The notes under the pieces are model-generated. The model did no database searches and was not told the DNA's origin. It worked only from the letters and a program-made list of their open reading frames with translations. From the NCBI GenBank assembly GCA_022538095.1, contig JAKYXN010000005.1, positions 62,001-126,000 on the forward strand: DNA of 64,000 nt, given 5' to 3'. The DNA is from Puniceicoccaceae bacterium K14 (lineage in GTDB: Bacteria > Verrucomicrobiota > Verrucomicrobiia > Opitutales > Opitutaceae). This document shows positions 27,490 to 36,367 of the stretch, piece after piece (position 1 is the stretch's first letter; the number at the start of each line of letters is the position of its first letter). Both the position numbers and the translations under genes were made by a program.

Positions 27490-28887
27490 ATGACCTTGGA
27501 CTGTAATTTGAACATCAATACCAGAGAAAATTCATCTACGAAAACTTATGTAGTACTCGTATCCACTCTGGCTTACTTTATACTGATAAGTTTTACAGGA
27601 TGTAAACCCAACCAAATCGGTGAAAAAACCGATAAAAAAACCATCGTATCGTTATGGGTAAAATGGGAAGGCTCTGAACGCAATGCAATCGAAAGGTTGG
27701 TAGATCAATACAACCAATCTCAAGAAAAGAATTTCGTAAGAATCCTCAGCGTATCCGACCCAAAAAAGAAATTGATGCTCGCTATCGCAAATGGGCATCC
27801 TCCTGACCTAGCGTACCTCTTTTACTTCATCCTGCCAGCGTACGCAGAGAACAATGCTCTAACTCCCCTCGATTCACTTTTCGAACAATATAGAATAGAA
27901 AAAGACGATTTTACACCGAGCTGTCTAGATGCCGTTACACACAAAGGTTTTATTTGGGGCATTCCAACGACTTCAACTGCAACAGCCTTGCATTACAACA
28001 AATCCTTGCTCAACAAAGCGGATATTGAGTCCTTGGCCACACCAAAAACCTTAGAGGAGTTAGAAGCCATAAACGACCGACTTTTCGTAGCAAACGAAAT
28101 AGGAAAAATTCAACAAATGGGATTCCTGCCGATTGAACCAGACTGGTGGTTGAGCGAATGGGCCTTTTGGTTTGGCGGAGAAGTTTTCAACAACGACAAA
28201 CTGCAAATCAACATGCCTGCCTGGAAAGATTGTTCGGAATGGCTTGCTAGCTACCCGAATCGATTTGGTGCGAGCGATTTAATGAAATTTAAGTCAAGTT
28301 TTGGCGGCTTCGCTTCTAGTCAAAACGCTTTCTTTACAGGCAAAGTTGCAATGGTGCACCAAGGCATGTGGATGGAAAACTTCGTTCAATCGTACGCATC
28401 ACCAAATTTCGAATACGGAATTGCCCCAATGCCAGCAGCAAAGAGCTCTGGCCTACCCTATGTTTCAATTATCGAACCTGACACGCTCTGCATCCCGCGC
28501 GGAGCAAAGCATGTAGCTGAAGCAATGGACTTCGTGAAATTTCTACTCAAACGAGAGAACCTCGAACAACTCGCACTCGGTCAACGCAAACTGACCTCGT
28601 TATCCGATGTGAGCCTAGATTTTTTAGAAAAACACCCTCACCCCTTTATCCACGAATTTCAACAAATCGCTTCAAGCCCATATTCTCGATCTCGCCCAAA
28701 GCTCCCATACTACGGCAAGTATCAAAGCGATATCAAAGAAGCCTTTACTGGAATATTTTTCGAGAGAAGTGAAATCGAAGATGCGTTGAACAAGGCAACC
28801 CAAAAACAGCAAGAATCACTAGACAAGAACCAGAAGCGCTGGAATCGCGTGTCCAGTTCCCGAATAAAAGAATGGTCACAACTATGA
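27490..28887 (+). CDS. Sugar ABC transporter substrate-binding lipoprotein
   Basis: A 465-residue family-1 extracellular solute-binding protein. A membrane-export segment (TYVVLVSTLAYFILISFTGC) ends in a lipobox with Cys at about residue 38. The mature protein shows VSLWVKWEGSERNAIERLVD, ANGHPPDLAYLFYF, GIPTTSTATALHYNKSLL and FFTGKVAMVHQGMW, typical of UgpB/MalE-type binders. It overlaps the next gene and heads a binding-protein/permease/permease set. The ligand is probably an oligosaccharide but cannot be named. Confidence 0.9.
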   Translation: MTLDCNLNINTRENSSTKTYVVLVSTLAYFILISFTGCKPNQIGEKTDKKTIVSLWVKWEGSERNAIERLVDQYNQSQEKNFVRILSVSDPKKKLMLAIANGHPPDLAYLFYFILPAYAENNALTPLDSLFEQYRIEKDDFTPSCLDAVTHKGFIWGIPTTSTATALHYNKSLLNKADIESLATPKTLEELEAINDRLFVANEIGKIQQMGFLPIEPDWWLSEWAFWFGGEVFNNDKLQINMPAWKDCSEWLASYPNRFGASDLMKFKSSFGGFASSQNAFFTGKVAMVHQGMWMENFVQSYASPNFEYGIAPMPAAKSSGLPYVSIIEPDTLCIPRGAKHVAEAMDFVKFLLKRENLEQLALGQRKLTSLSDVSLDFLEKHPHPFIHEFQQIASSPYSRSRPKLPYYGKYQSDIKEAFTGIFFERSEIEDALNKATQKQQESLDKNQKRWNRVSSSRIKEWSQL

Positions 28888-29813
28888 GCCACTTCAAACG
28901 ACGCAACCGACTCAAAGGAATTCTATTCATAAGTCCTTGGATCCTGGGCTTTATCGCCTTTTCAGTCTACCCAATCGTCTCCTCTATCATTTTCGCGTTC
29001 ACTGACTATTCCGTACTATCATCCCCAATTTACATAGGAACAGCAAACTTCGAAGATATCGCATTCGATGATATATTTTGGAAATCCATGGTCAACACCC
29101 TCGGGTTTTCCATAGTAAGCGTGCCCATAAACCTAATACTCGCGTGCGGGCTAGCATTGTTGCTCAATTTTAACATTCACGCAAAAGGTCTTTTTCGCAC
29201 ACTGTTCTTCCTCCCTTCACTCGTTCCCATGGTATGCCTTGGTGTAATTTGGAGATGGCTTTTGAACGGAGAGCTCGGATTGGTAAATCAAATGATACAA
29301 CCCGCTCTTGAGTTAGTGAGTTGGTTATTTGACACATCAATTTCCGCACCGAGTTGGTTAGAAGACCCCTTATTCACAAAACCTGGTTTAGTCATTGCAG
29401 GGATGTGGGGAGTCGGACACTCAATGGTAATATTTCTTGCCGGAATGCAAGAAGCACCGAAAAGCCTTTATGAAGCGGCCGAAATTGACGGAGCTGGCTT
29501 TTGGAGCAAACTACGGCACGTAACTATCCCAATGTTAACACCCTACATCTTATTCAACCTCGTAATGGGAATAATAGGCTCCTTTCAAATATTCGCGATG
29601 CCCTACGTTTTGATTGATGGAGCCAACCAAGGGGCAGATGGTCCCGGACGTTCGCTTCTTTTCACAGCCACTTATATTTTTCAAAAAACCTTCCGAGATT
29701 GGGACATGGGCTACGCCTGCGCTATATCGCTTATATTCATTGCTCTGATTGCGACTCTCACGCTCTCCGTCATGAAATTAACCGAGCACAAAACATACTA
29801 CGCTGGGAAGTAA
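28884..29813 (+). CDS. Sugar ABC transporter permease, MalF-like
   Basis: An inner-membrane permease of 309 residues with six hydrophobic segments. The EAA loop, EAAEIDGAGFWSKLRHVTIP, which contacts the ATPase, is intact. FISPWILGFIAFSVYPIVSS at the N-terminus is typical. The start used is MSHFKRRN, which overlaps the end of the binding-protein gene by four bases. A GTG-less alternative four codons upstream is also an ATG (28872). No ATPase gene is found nearby, so a shared MsmX/UgpC-type ATPase encoded elsewhere is expected. Confidence 0.92.
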   Translation: MSHFKRRNRLKGILFISPWILGFIAFSVYPIVSSIIFAFTDYSVLSSPIYIGTANFEDIAFDDIFWKSMVNTLGFSIVSVPINLILACGLALLLNFNIHAKGLFRTLFFLPSLVPMVCLGVIWRWLLNGELGLVNQMIQPALELVSWLFDTSISAPSWLEDPLFTKPGLVIAGMWGVGHSMVIFLAGMQEAPKSLYEAAEIDGAGFWSKLRHVTIPMLTPYILFNLVMGIIGSFQIFAMPYVLIDGANQGADGPGRSLLFTATYIFQKTFRDWDMGYACAISLIFIALIATLTLSVMKLTEHKTYYAGK

Positions 29814-29818
29814 ATTTT

Positions 29819-30661
29819 ATGGATACACATAAACTCAGCAGAACTGGTAATCTAATTCTCTATACGCTACTTATTCTATTCGCAATTTCGTTTGCGATGC
29901 CCTTTGCCTGGATGCTTTCAACAGCACTCAAACCACTCGAAGAAACAATGAGCCTACCTTCTCGCTGGATACCGAGCAAACTTCAATGGCAAAATTTTTC
30001 CGAGGCTATCGACTCCATGGGCCTCTTCTGGCGATACACTTGGAACACCCTATACCTTTGTGTTGTATCTTCATTTGGAGCAACCGCATCTAGTGCACTA
30101 GCAGCTTATGGGTTTTCTCGCATTGATTGGCCGGGTCGAGATAGAATTTTCATGTTCTGCGTATCCACAATGACGATCCCATTTCCAGTGATTATGGTAC
30201 CAGTATATACTCTATTTCGAGAACTTGGTTGGATTGGTAGTTTCAAACCGCTATGGGTTCCATTTTTCTTAGGTAATGCCTTCAGTATCTTCCTCTTACG
30301 TCAATTTTTTATGGCAATCCCAAAAGATATCACTGAAGCCGCCCGGATCGATGGAGCCAGTGAATTGCGAATTTTCTTTCAGATAATTCTCCCCATGTCA
30401 CGCTCTGCCCTCCTCGTAGTCGCACTATTTACATTTATGTTTGTATGGAACGATTTTCTCGGACCCATGATATACCTTACGGAGCAAAAACAATACACGC
30501 TAGCCCTCGGACTACAGGCCTTTCAAAGCCAGCAAGCGGGTACGGAATGGCATTATTTGATGGCTGCATCTACTTTGATGATTCTCCCTCTGGTCTTCCT
30601 ATTTTTTCTTGCCCAAAAGTCGTTTATTCAAGGAATTACAACAACCGGCATGAAAGCATGA
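29819..30661 (+). CDS. Sugar ABC transporter permease, MalG-like
   Basis: The second permease, 280 residues and six hydrophobic segments, with the EAA loop EAARIDGASELRIFFQIILP and the usual C-terminal GLQAFQSQQAGTEWHYLMAA. The ATG five bases after the preceding stop is preferred; a longer frame extends 40 codons into the previous gene with no matching sequence. Together with the two previous genes it forms an importer lacking only the ATPase. Confidence 0.93.
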   Translation: MDTHKLSRTGNLILYTLLILFAISFAMPFAWMLSTALKPLEETMSLPSRWIPSKLQWQNFSEAIDSMGLFWRYTWNTLYLCVVSSFGATASSALAAYGFSRIDWPGRDRIFMFCVSTMTIPFPVIMVPVYTLFRELGWIGSFKPLWVPFFLGNAFSIFLLRQFFMAIPKDITEAARIDGASELRIFFQIILPMSRSALLVVALFTFMFVWNDFLGPMIYLTEQKQYTLALGLQAFQSQQAGTEWHYLMAASTLMILPLVFLFFLAQKSFIQGITTTGMKA

Positions 30662-30708
30662 CGATAATAGAAAGTTGCCAAACCTGACGATTTCTTTACG
30701 CACTAATC

Positions 30709-32112
30709 GTGGTCTTTTCATCGTCCATTTTTATATTTTTCTTTCTTCCCGCCGTCTTAATCGCATATTTCGCTTCCCCAAAACGGCTGCGGAATCTCAT
30801 TCTTTTGGCTTCGAGTTACTTTTTCTACGCATGGGGTGAAACATTTATCTTAGCGGTCCTTTTAATTAGTTCATACATCGACTACATTATCAGCTTAAGA
30901 CTGGAAAAAGGTGAGAATAATAAGAAAATCCTACTTGGGATCGCGATTGGACTTAATGTTTTAAGCTTGGTCTACTTCAAATACGCCAATTTTTTTATTG
31001 GCCAATCAATAGACCTCCTTCAATTCTTCGGACTGAAACTCGGCCAATGGAAAGAGATCGCTCTCCCAATTGGAATATCCTTTTTCACCTTTCAGAAGAT
31101 TAGCTACTTGGTAGACGTTTACCGTGGTACAACAGAACCCGCAAAGCGATTGCACCACTACCTCTTGTATGTATCCTTTTTTCCACAACTTATCGCAGGA
31201 CCAATAGTTCGCTATAAAGATATTTACCTCCAAATAATCGATCGACACTCTTCATTCTCAGATATTGGGATCGGCTTTAACCGCTTTGCTTTGGGTTTAA
31301 GCAAAAAAGTTTTGATAGCCAACCCGATGGCTCAAATAGCTGACAGCATATTGTCTCACCCCATAGACACATTGCCCGGAGCTTACCTATGGTTAGCCAT
31401 TCTAGCATACTCGTTACAAATATACTTCGATTTCTCAGGTTACTCGGACATGGCAATCGGGATCGCTCGTATGTTCGGGTTCCGAATATTGGAAAATTTC
31501 AATCGGCCCTATATTGCAAAATCAATCACCGAATTCTGGAGACGTTGGCATATTTCTCTCTCCAATTGGATGCGAGATTACCTCTATATACCACTTGGAG
31601 GGAATAGAATTAACCCCACTAAGACCTACTTTAACTTATGGATCGTCTTCTTACTATCCGGGTTTTGGCACGGTGCGAGCTGGAATTTCATTCTTTGGGG
31701 CGCATTCCATGGAACTCTCATCACCTTTGAGAAATGGAAGAAGAATACGTCCACTTTAACTCTTCCCAGTTGGAGCCAGCAAGCAGTAACCTTCCTTTTT
31801 GTATTAATTGGTTGGATAATATTTAGGCTCGAGACCATACCGGAGGTTGGAACCTTTATTATTGGAATGGTCACACCAAATGGTTTTTTCTCCGACGGGT
31901 TCATGCCGCTGTTTGAAATCATATCGCCTCGGTCTCGATTCACACTTCTGATAGCCGCTATCATCGCCTTCACGCCCATTATTAGAAGCAAGGGTTCAAT
32001 ACTTAAGCTACCTCTTGTTCTTCAAACAACGGCAGCTTGGGTCCTTTTCGCATTATCAGTCGTTAGCCTTGCTAGTGATAGTTATAATCCCTTCATCTAC
32101 TTCCGATTCTAA
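30709..32112 (+). CDS. MBOAT-family O-acyltransferase, AlgI-like
   Basis: A 467-residue membrane-bound O-acyltransferase. The GTG start gives MVFSSSIFIFFFLPAVL, the expected AlgI N-terminus. Motifs include LPIGISFFTFQKISYLVDVY, FFPQLIAGPIVRYKDI, DFSGYSDMAIGIARMFGF, and the catalytic region FWRRWHISLSNWMRDYLYIPLGGNR with the active His in SGFWHGASWNFILWG. AlgI-type proteins pass acetyl groups across the membrane for O-acetylation of alginate or other exopolysaccharides. The stop overlaps the start of the downstream acetyltransferase by one base. Confidence 0.93.
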   Translation: MVFSSSIFIFFFLPAVLIAYFASPKRLRNLILLASSYFFYAWGETFILAVLLISSYIDYIISLRLEKGENNKKILLGIAIGLNVLSLVYFKYANFFIGQSIDLLQFFGLKLGQWKEIALPIGISFFTFQKISYLVDVYRGTTEPAKRLHHYLLYVSFFPQLIAGPIVRYKDIYLQIIDRHSSFSDIGIGFNRFALGLSKKVLIANPMAQIADSILSHPIDTLPGAYLWLAILAYSLQIYFDFSGYSDMAIGIARMFGFRILENFNRPYIAKSITEFWRRWHISLSNWMRDYLYIPLGGNRINPTKTYFNLWIVFLLSGFWHGASWNFILWGAFHGTLITFEKWKKNTSTLTLPSWSQQAVTFLFVLIGWIIFRLETIPEVGTFIIGMVTPNGFFSDGFMPLFEIISPRSRFTLLIAAIIAFTPIIRSKGSILKLPLVLQTTAAWVLFALSVVSLASDSYNPFIYFRF

Positions 32113-33251
32113 TGGAGAAAATCGTAAACAGCATAAGCACAACCCTCTTTCTTGTAGTTGCGATCATCATAGCCTGGCAAACAATTGCTCCCTTTGCTGA
32201 ACAAAAAAAACTCAAAGGCAGCGTAGTTGAAACACAGACACCCGAATTAAATCTTAAAAACGTTTTATCTGGAGACTTCACAACCAAAATCGATACTTGG
32301 GTTTCAAATAATTTGGGATTTCGAGAATCGCTGGTAAGGTTTCAAAACGATCTCAATTACAGACTTTTCAAAGATGTATCACGCAATGGGACACGAATCG
32401 TCCTCGGCAAAGACAACTGGCTCTACGAATACGGCTATATTGCGAATGCAATGTCCAAAGGGTACTTAGACGAGAATGCTGTTAGCCTATTTTCAGATGG
32501 CCTCCTTCAGGTTCAGGGTTTTTGCCAAAGCAAACGTGCGGACTTTTTTGTAGTCACTGCCCCAAGCAAAGTGATTTTGTATCCAGAATACCTATCCGAT
32601 GGATATCAAAAACGAATAATCAAGCAATCAAACAAAGATTACCAAATGTCTGTAAAGGCTTTTCGACAAAAAGGAGTCAACTTTATTGATGGCCCTAAAT
32701 GGTTTGCTGAAAAAAAAATACAACTCAACAAATATCCCCTTTTTAGCCCCGGTGGGACTCATTGGGGACTCATGGCGGGTTTTCAGTTCCTCGAATATTC
32801 AATAGATCAAATCAACAAAAGTCCGCACGTCTTTATCGAAAAGCCGCAACTACAATCCATTGAATATTCTCAAATCAAAGATGCAGATAGCGATATCTTG
32901 AATTTGCTAAATTTTAACAAAACGACGGATTTCAAGCGAGATATGCCGTTCCCTGTAATAGCGAAAAACAACCAACCTTTGGATACTAAAATTGTCATAA
33001 TAGGGGATAGTTTCGCATGGTTAATCGTTGATCACTTGAGAGCAGCCAATCCATCTCTAAAAATTGACATGTATTACTATCTTCAAACAAAACATGAATT
33101 TCGAGCCTCCGGAATAAAAAGATCCCCGGTCGAAAATTTTTCGTTCGAGGAAATAGTAGACGAAGGCGACATCGTCTTAGCAATCTGCAACGAAGCAGCA
33201 ATCTACAGCCTCTATTGGCGTTTTTATGAAACTCTAGACCCTCGCCTTTAA
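32112..33251 (+). CDS. AlgJ/AlgX-like SGNH polysaccharide O-acetyltransferase
   Basis: A 379-residue protein anchored by one N-terminal helix (FLVVAIIIAWQTIAPFA). The periplasmic SGNH-like domain shows KDNWLYEYG, FFVVTAPSKVILYPEYL, GGTHWG with the catalytic His, and GDSFAW with the catalytic Ser. AlgJ/AlgX proteins usually have Asp two residues before the His (DTHW); here this position is Gly, so the acid member of the triad may differ. It is coupled to the AlgI-like gene by a TAATG overlap and likely receives acetyl from it. It converges with the TRAP permease gene, overlapping by four bases. Confidence 0.85.
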   Translation: MEKIVNSISTTLFLVVAIIIAWQTIAPFAEQKKLKGSVVETQTPELNLKNVLSGDFTTKIDTWVSNNLGFRESLVRFQNDLNYRLFKDVSRNGTRIVLGKDNWLYEYGYIANAMSKGYLDENAVSLFSDGLLQVQGFCQSKRADFFVVTAPSKVILYPEYLSDGYQKRIIKQSNKDYQMSVKAFRQKGVNFIDGPKWFAEKKIQLNKYPLFSPGGTHWGLMAGFQFLEYSIDQINKSPHVFIEKPQLQSIEYSQIKDADSDILNLLNFNKTTDFKRDMPFPVIAKNNQPLDTKIVIIGDSFAWLIVDHLRAANPSLKIDMYYYLQTKHEFRASGIKRSPVENFSFEEIVDEGDIVLAICNEAAIYSLYWRFYETLDPRL

Positions 33252-35185
33252 TTAGACTGAATCAAACTAGGTAGCCAAGTCGTAAGAGCAGGAACGTATG
33301 TGATGACAAGCACTCCTATAATAAATACGACTAGCATCGGCAAAGAAGCTCGAATAACTTCCGACATTGGTTTCCCAAATCGGTAGGAAGCGAGAAAGAG
33401 ATTCATCCCAATTGGTGGCGTCAAATAACCAAGTTGTAGGTTTGCTAAGAATACTATTCCTAAGTGGATAGGATTGATTCCAAACGCAGCGCCTAACGGT
33501 ACAATCAAAGGGACGATTACGATGATCGCGGAAAAAATATCCATTAAACAACCCACCGCTATCAAGAAGATATTTAGCGCCAGCAGGAAAACAAGTGGAG
33601 ACTCAATAGTGTTCGTTGCCCATTCCACAATCTGGTCAGGGATCATTTCAGTCACCAAATAATTCGTGAAACCGAATGCAACTCCCAAGATGAGCAACAC
33701 TCCGCCTACCAAAAGCCCACATTCGGACATAACGCCCGGAAGTTCTTTGAATACGTTCACCTTTCGCACAGCCAACGCATCCACAACATAAAGGACGAAT
33801 GCATAAAAGGCTGATACCGAAGCCGCTTCTACCGGAGTAGCGTATCCACTAAACAAAGCTACTAAAGCCACGACAGGAAGCATTAGCTCACCCAAAGCTC
33901 CAACTAATGCCTTACCCAACTCACTTGGGTCGAAAGCCTTTCGTTCCATCCCTTGGCTGGGAGCCTTCATAATTCCCCAAGCGATAGTCATTCCGACTAA
34001 TAAAGCCCCAGGAATCGCACCACCTAAAAAAATCTCTTTAAGCGAAATGCTTACCTTAGCCGAGGATGCTACTACAGTATAGAGAATCAATGGCAAACAA
34101 GGAGGAAATAACACACCAAGGGAGCCCGCTCCGGTTAAGAGGCCAATACTCGATTTTTCATCATACCCAGACGACTTTAATACGGGAAGCAAAAGCCCAC
34201 CTAAAGCCAAAATAGTAACGCCCGAAGCTCCAGTAAACGTGGTGAAGAAAGCGCAAACTAGAACAGTTACAATAACTCCGCCTCCTTTAAATCCACCGAA
34301 TATAGCTTCGATCAATCGAATCAACCGTTGAGATGATTTCCCCTGAGCCAACAAATAACCAGCCAAAGTAAACAATGGTAAAGTAACCAGCATCGGGCTC
34401 TTAACCAAATCGTAGTGATTCAAAGCGACAATCCCTGCGGCTTCATCAGCGTAGTACCCCCCCCAGCCCCAAAAAAGAACAACTGCAGCCCCTCCGAGAG
34501 TTACAAATATTGGAGCCCCTGAAACCGTCGCAAGAAGCACAAGTATTAGCAAAGGCCATACAAACCCATCAACCTCGTTAAAATCATATACTCCGAAAAA
34601 ATATAGACCAATCGCAACCAGCAATGGAATGAGCCGATGCCACCAGCGATCACCTGCTCCCCAAAGTAAACGTAAGCCAATCATTCCGAACCCAACTGGC
34701 ATGATCGCTTTCGCCCACCAAACTGGAAACCCAGGAAAAATCACTCGATCCGGCTCCAAGGTTTGCTGGATGTACAAATAGCTTCCAATCAGAAATACGA
34801 TTGAAACGAAAAATGCCACCGAGGCGGCAATAATCTTAGTGGCTACCGCCCATCCGCCTTTCAAATATGCGGTGAACGTCGACAACGACAAGAGTCGCGT
34901 TTCGCGAGCCGCTATAGCACTACCGATCATAGCCACATACAGAACGAGGTGCTGCAAAATGGTAGCTCCACCATAGATGCCGGTATTAAACTGTCTCAGA
35001 AAAATTTCCGCGAGTGGCAAAGTCATCATAGCGAGCAATGCCAGTACGATCGACCAATCTTCAAGATTGGCCCATAATCGCTTTCCAGTAGCCAACAAAC
35101 CAGCTGGGTCGCCCTCTTTTTCTATATCCGAAGTTTCGCTCTCTAGCACAGCAGGAATGGCAACGAATTGACTGCCAGTAATCAA
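33248..35185 (-). CDS. TRAP transporter permease, fused small and large subunits (DctQM)
   Basis: A 645-residue membrane protein. Residues ~40-210 form a DctQ-like four-helix part (LEDWSIVLALLAMMTLPLAE). Residues ~210-640 form the DctM large subunit with more than ten helices and typical segments LPLFTLAGYLLAQGKSS, FTTFTGASGVTILALGG, SLGVLFPPCLPLILY and NLQLGYLTPPIGMNLFL. It imports a small organic acid or similar solute with Na+, using the upstream binding protein. The start is a TTG. A terminator-like hairpin separates it from dctP. Confidence 0.92.
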   Translation of the reverse strand: MITGSQFVAIPAVLESETSDIEKEGDPAGLLATGKRLWANLEDWSIVLALLAMMTLPLAEIFLRQFNTGIYGGATILQHLVLYVAMIGSAIAARETRLLSLSTFTAYLKGGWAVATKIIAASVAFFVSIVFLIGSYLYIQQTLEPDRVIFPGFPVWWAKAIMPVGFGMIGLRLLWGAGDRWWHRLIPLLVAIGLYFFGVYDFNEVDGFVWPLLILVLLATVSGAPIFVTLGGAAVVLFWGWGGYYADEAAGIVALNHYDLVKSPMLVTLPLFTLAGYLLAQGKSSQRLIRLIEAIFGGFKGGGVIVTVLVCAFFTTFTGASGVTILALGGLLLPVLKSSGYDEKSSIGLLTGAGSLGVLFPPCLPLILYTVVASSAKVSISLKEIFLGGAIPGALLVGMTIAWGIMKAPSQGMERKAFDPSELGKALVGALGELMLPVVALVALFSGYATPVEAASVSAFYAFVLYVVDALAVRKVNVFKELPGVMSECGLLVGGVLLILGVAFGFTNYLVTEMIPDQIVEWATNTIESPLVFLLALNIFLIAVGCLMDIFSAIIVIVPLIVPLGAAFGINPIHLGIVFLANLQLGYLTPPIGMNLFLASYRFGKPMSEVIRASLPMLVVFIIGVLVITYVPALTTWLPSLIQSN

Positions 35186-35200
35186 CGAAAAATCGCCTAC

Positions 35201-35243
35201 TCAAAAACAAATAAAGCCCATTCGAACTGGAATGGGCTTTATT
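35201..35243 (-). terminator. Terminator-like hairpin between dctP and dctQM
   Basis: AATAAAGCCCATTC (35210-35223) and GAATGGGCTTTATT (35230-35243) form a perfect 14-bp stem with a 6-base loop, followed on the minus strand by TTGTTTTTGA. It would let the binding protein be made in excess of the permease. Confidence 0.75.
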
Positions 35244-35264
35244 AAATTCATCTTTAACGAGGTT

Positions 35265-36296
35265 TTATTGATTCTCAGCTCGATATTCTTCGAGCAACTC
35301 AAGAACCTTATCGAAAACTTCAGCTGGGACTGTAGTGTCGCGGATAATAGGATACGCCTTGTTTGATACTTCCTGCCAAGCATCTAGGGCGTCCCCTTCA
35401 GATTTCAAAACTTGCAGCCCCCAATCTTTTTGCATGATCTTAACTGAATCCACGTTCTCCGCTCTTCCAGATTTAGTCATCTCGCGACCCGCTTTTTCTG
35501 CCGCTTTTTTCATTTTAACTTGGATCTCAGGATCAATTCTATCCCAAACTTTTTCCGTTACTACTAGAGCCCCGACGAGTGGAACGTAATTCAAATCCAA
35601 CATATGCGGAGCCGTATTGTATACTTGCCCTGCTAGTGCAAAAAAAGGAGGCATCGGTACGGTATCTATTAAGCCGGTCTGCAAACTCGAACTTATCTCG
35701 GTGCTATCAATAGGTACTGGACGAAAACCAAGCTTCTTTAATAAATTGGTCTGTGGTTCATCACCCGACCAAGTAAAGAGCTTCGTCTTCGCCATATCAG
35801 CTGGTGTTGCGAGCGTATCCTTACTAAAAATACGCACCCAACCAGAATCGAGCCAAGTTAAAACGACAAACCCTTTTTCGCGAATTCTCTCCTCCAAGAT
35901 CGGAGCCATTTTCTCCATCACGTAATTCAGCTCATCGAGCGAACGGTACAAAAGTGGAATCTGCTGCAAGCCTGCGACTGCTGGGTCGATCTCTGCAAGG
36001 CCCACTCCCGAAATCAAAGCCGCCTGAATCTGGTTGACGCGCATGCGGTCCACCATCGCCGACTCACCACCTTGGATACCTCCAGCAAAAACCATCAACT
36101 CTGCCTGACCCTTACTGTCTTTTTTCCACTCTTGTCCCATTCGGAGCAAACTCTTGTGGAACGACGAATCCTTCGGAGCCAATGTCGTCAGGCGAAGTCG
36201 TTGTTTTCTCGCTTCCGCATCCGGAGCCAGCGACAAACACGATACAGCCACTGCCAAAGCAAGGACTGCTTTTCCAATTTTTGAAATAACTCTCAT
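35265..36296 (-). CDS. TRAP transporter substrate-binding protein DctP
   Basis: A 343-residue periplasmic binding protein. The signal peptide is MRVISKIGKAVLALAVAVSC with cleavage near DAEA. The mature protein begins RLRLTTLAPKDSSFHKSLL, and ALISGVGLAEIDPAVAGLQQ and TWLDSGWVRIFSKDTLATPA are typical of DctP. The conserved substrate Arg is likely the one in WVRIFS. I preferred this Met over one 12 codons upstream. It lies between tatT and dctQM and starts a three-gene transporter with them. Confidence 0.92.
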   Translation of the reverse strand: MRVISKIGKAVLALAVAVSCLSLAPDAEARKQRLRLTTLAPKDSSFHKSLLRMGQEWKKDSKGQAELMVFAGGIQGGESAMVDRMRVNQIQAALISGVGLAEIDPAVAGLQQIPLLYRSLDELNYVMEKMAPILEERIREKGFVVLTWLDSGWVRIFSKDTLATPADMAKTKLFTWSGDEPQTNLLKKLGFRPVPIDSTEISSSLQTGLIDTVPMPPFFALAGQVYNTAPHMLDLNYVPLVGALVVTEKVWDRIDPEIQVKMKKAAEKAGREMTKSGRAENVDSVKIMQKDWGLQVLKSEGDALDAWQEVSNKAYPIIRDTTVPAEVFDKVLELLEEYRAENQ

Positions 36297-36367
36297 AAAA
36301 ACAATTACGTTATCTACTCGTCTATAAAACACTCAACTTCAGCAAACGTTTCCCAGCTAGCCTCTTT

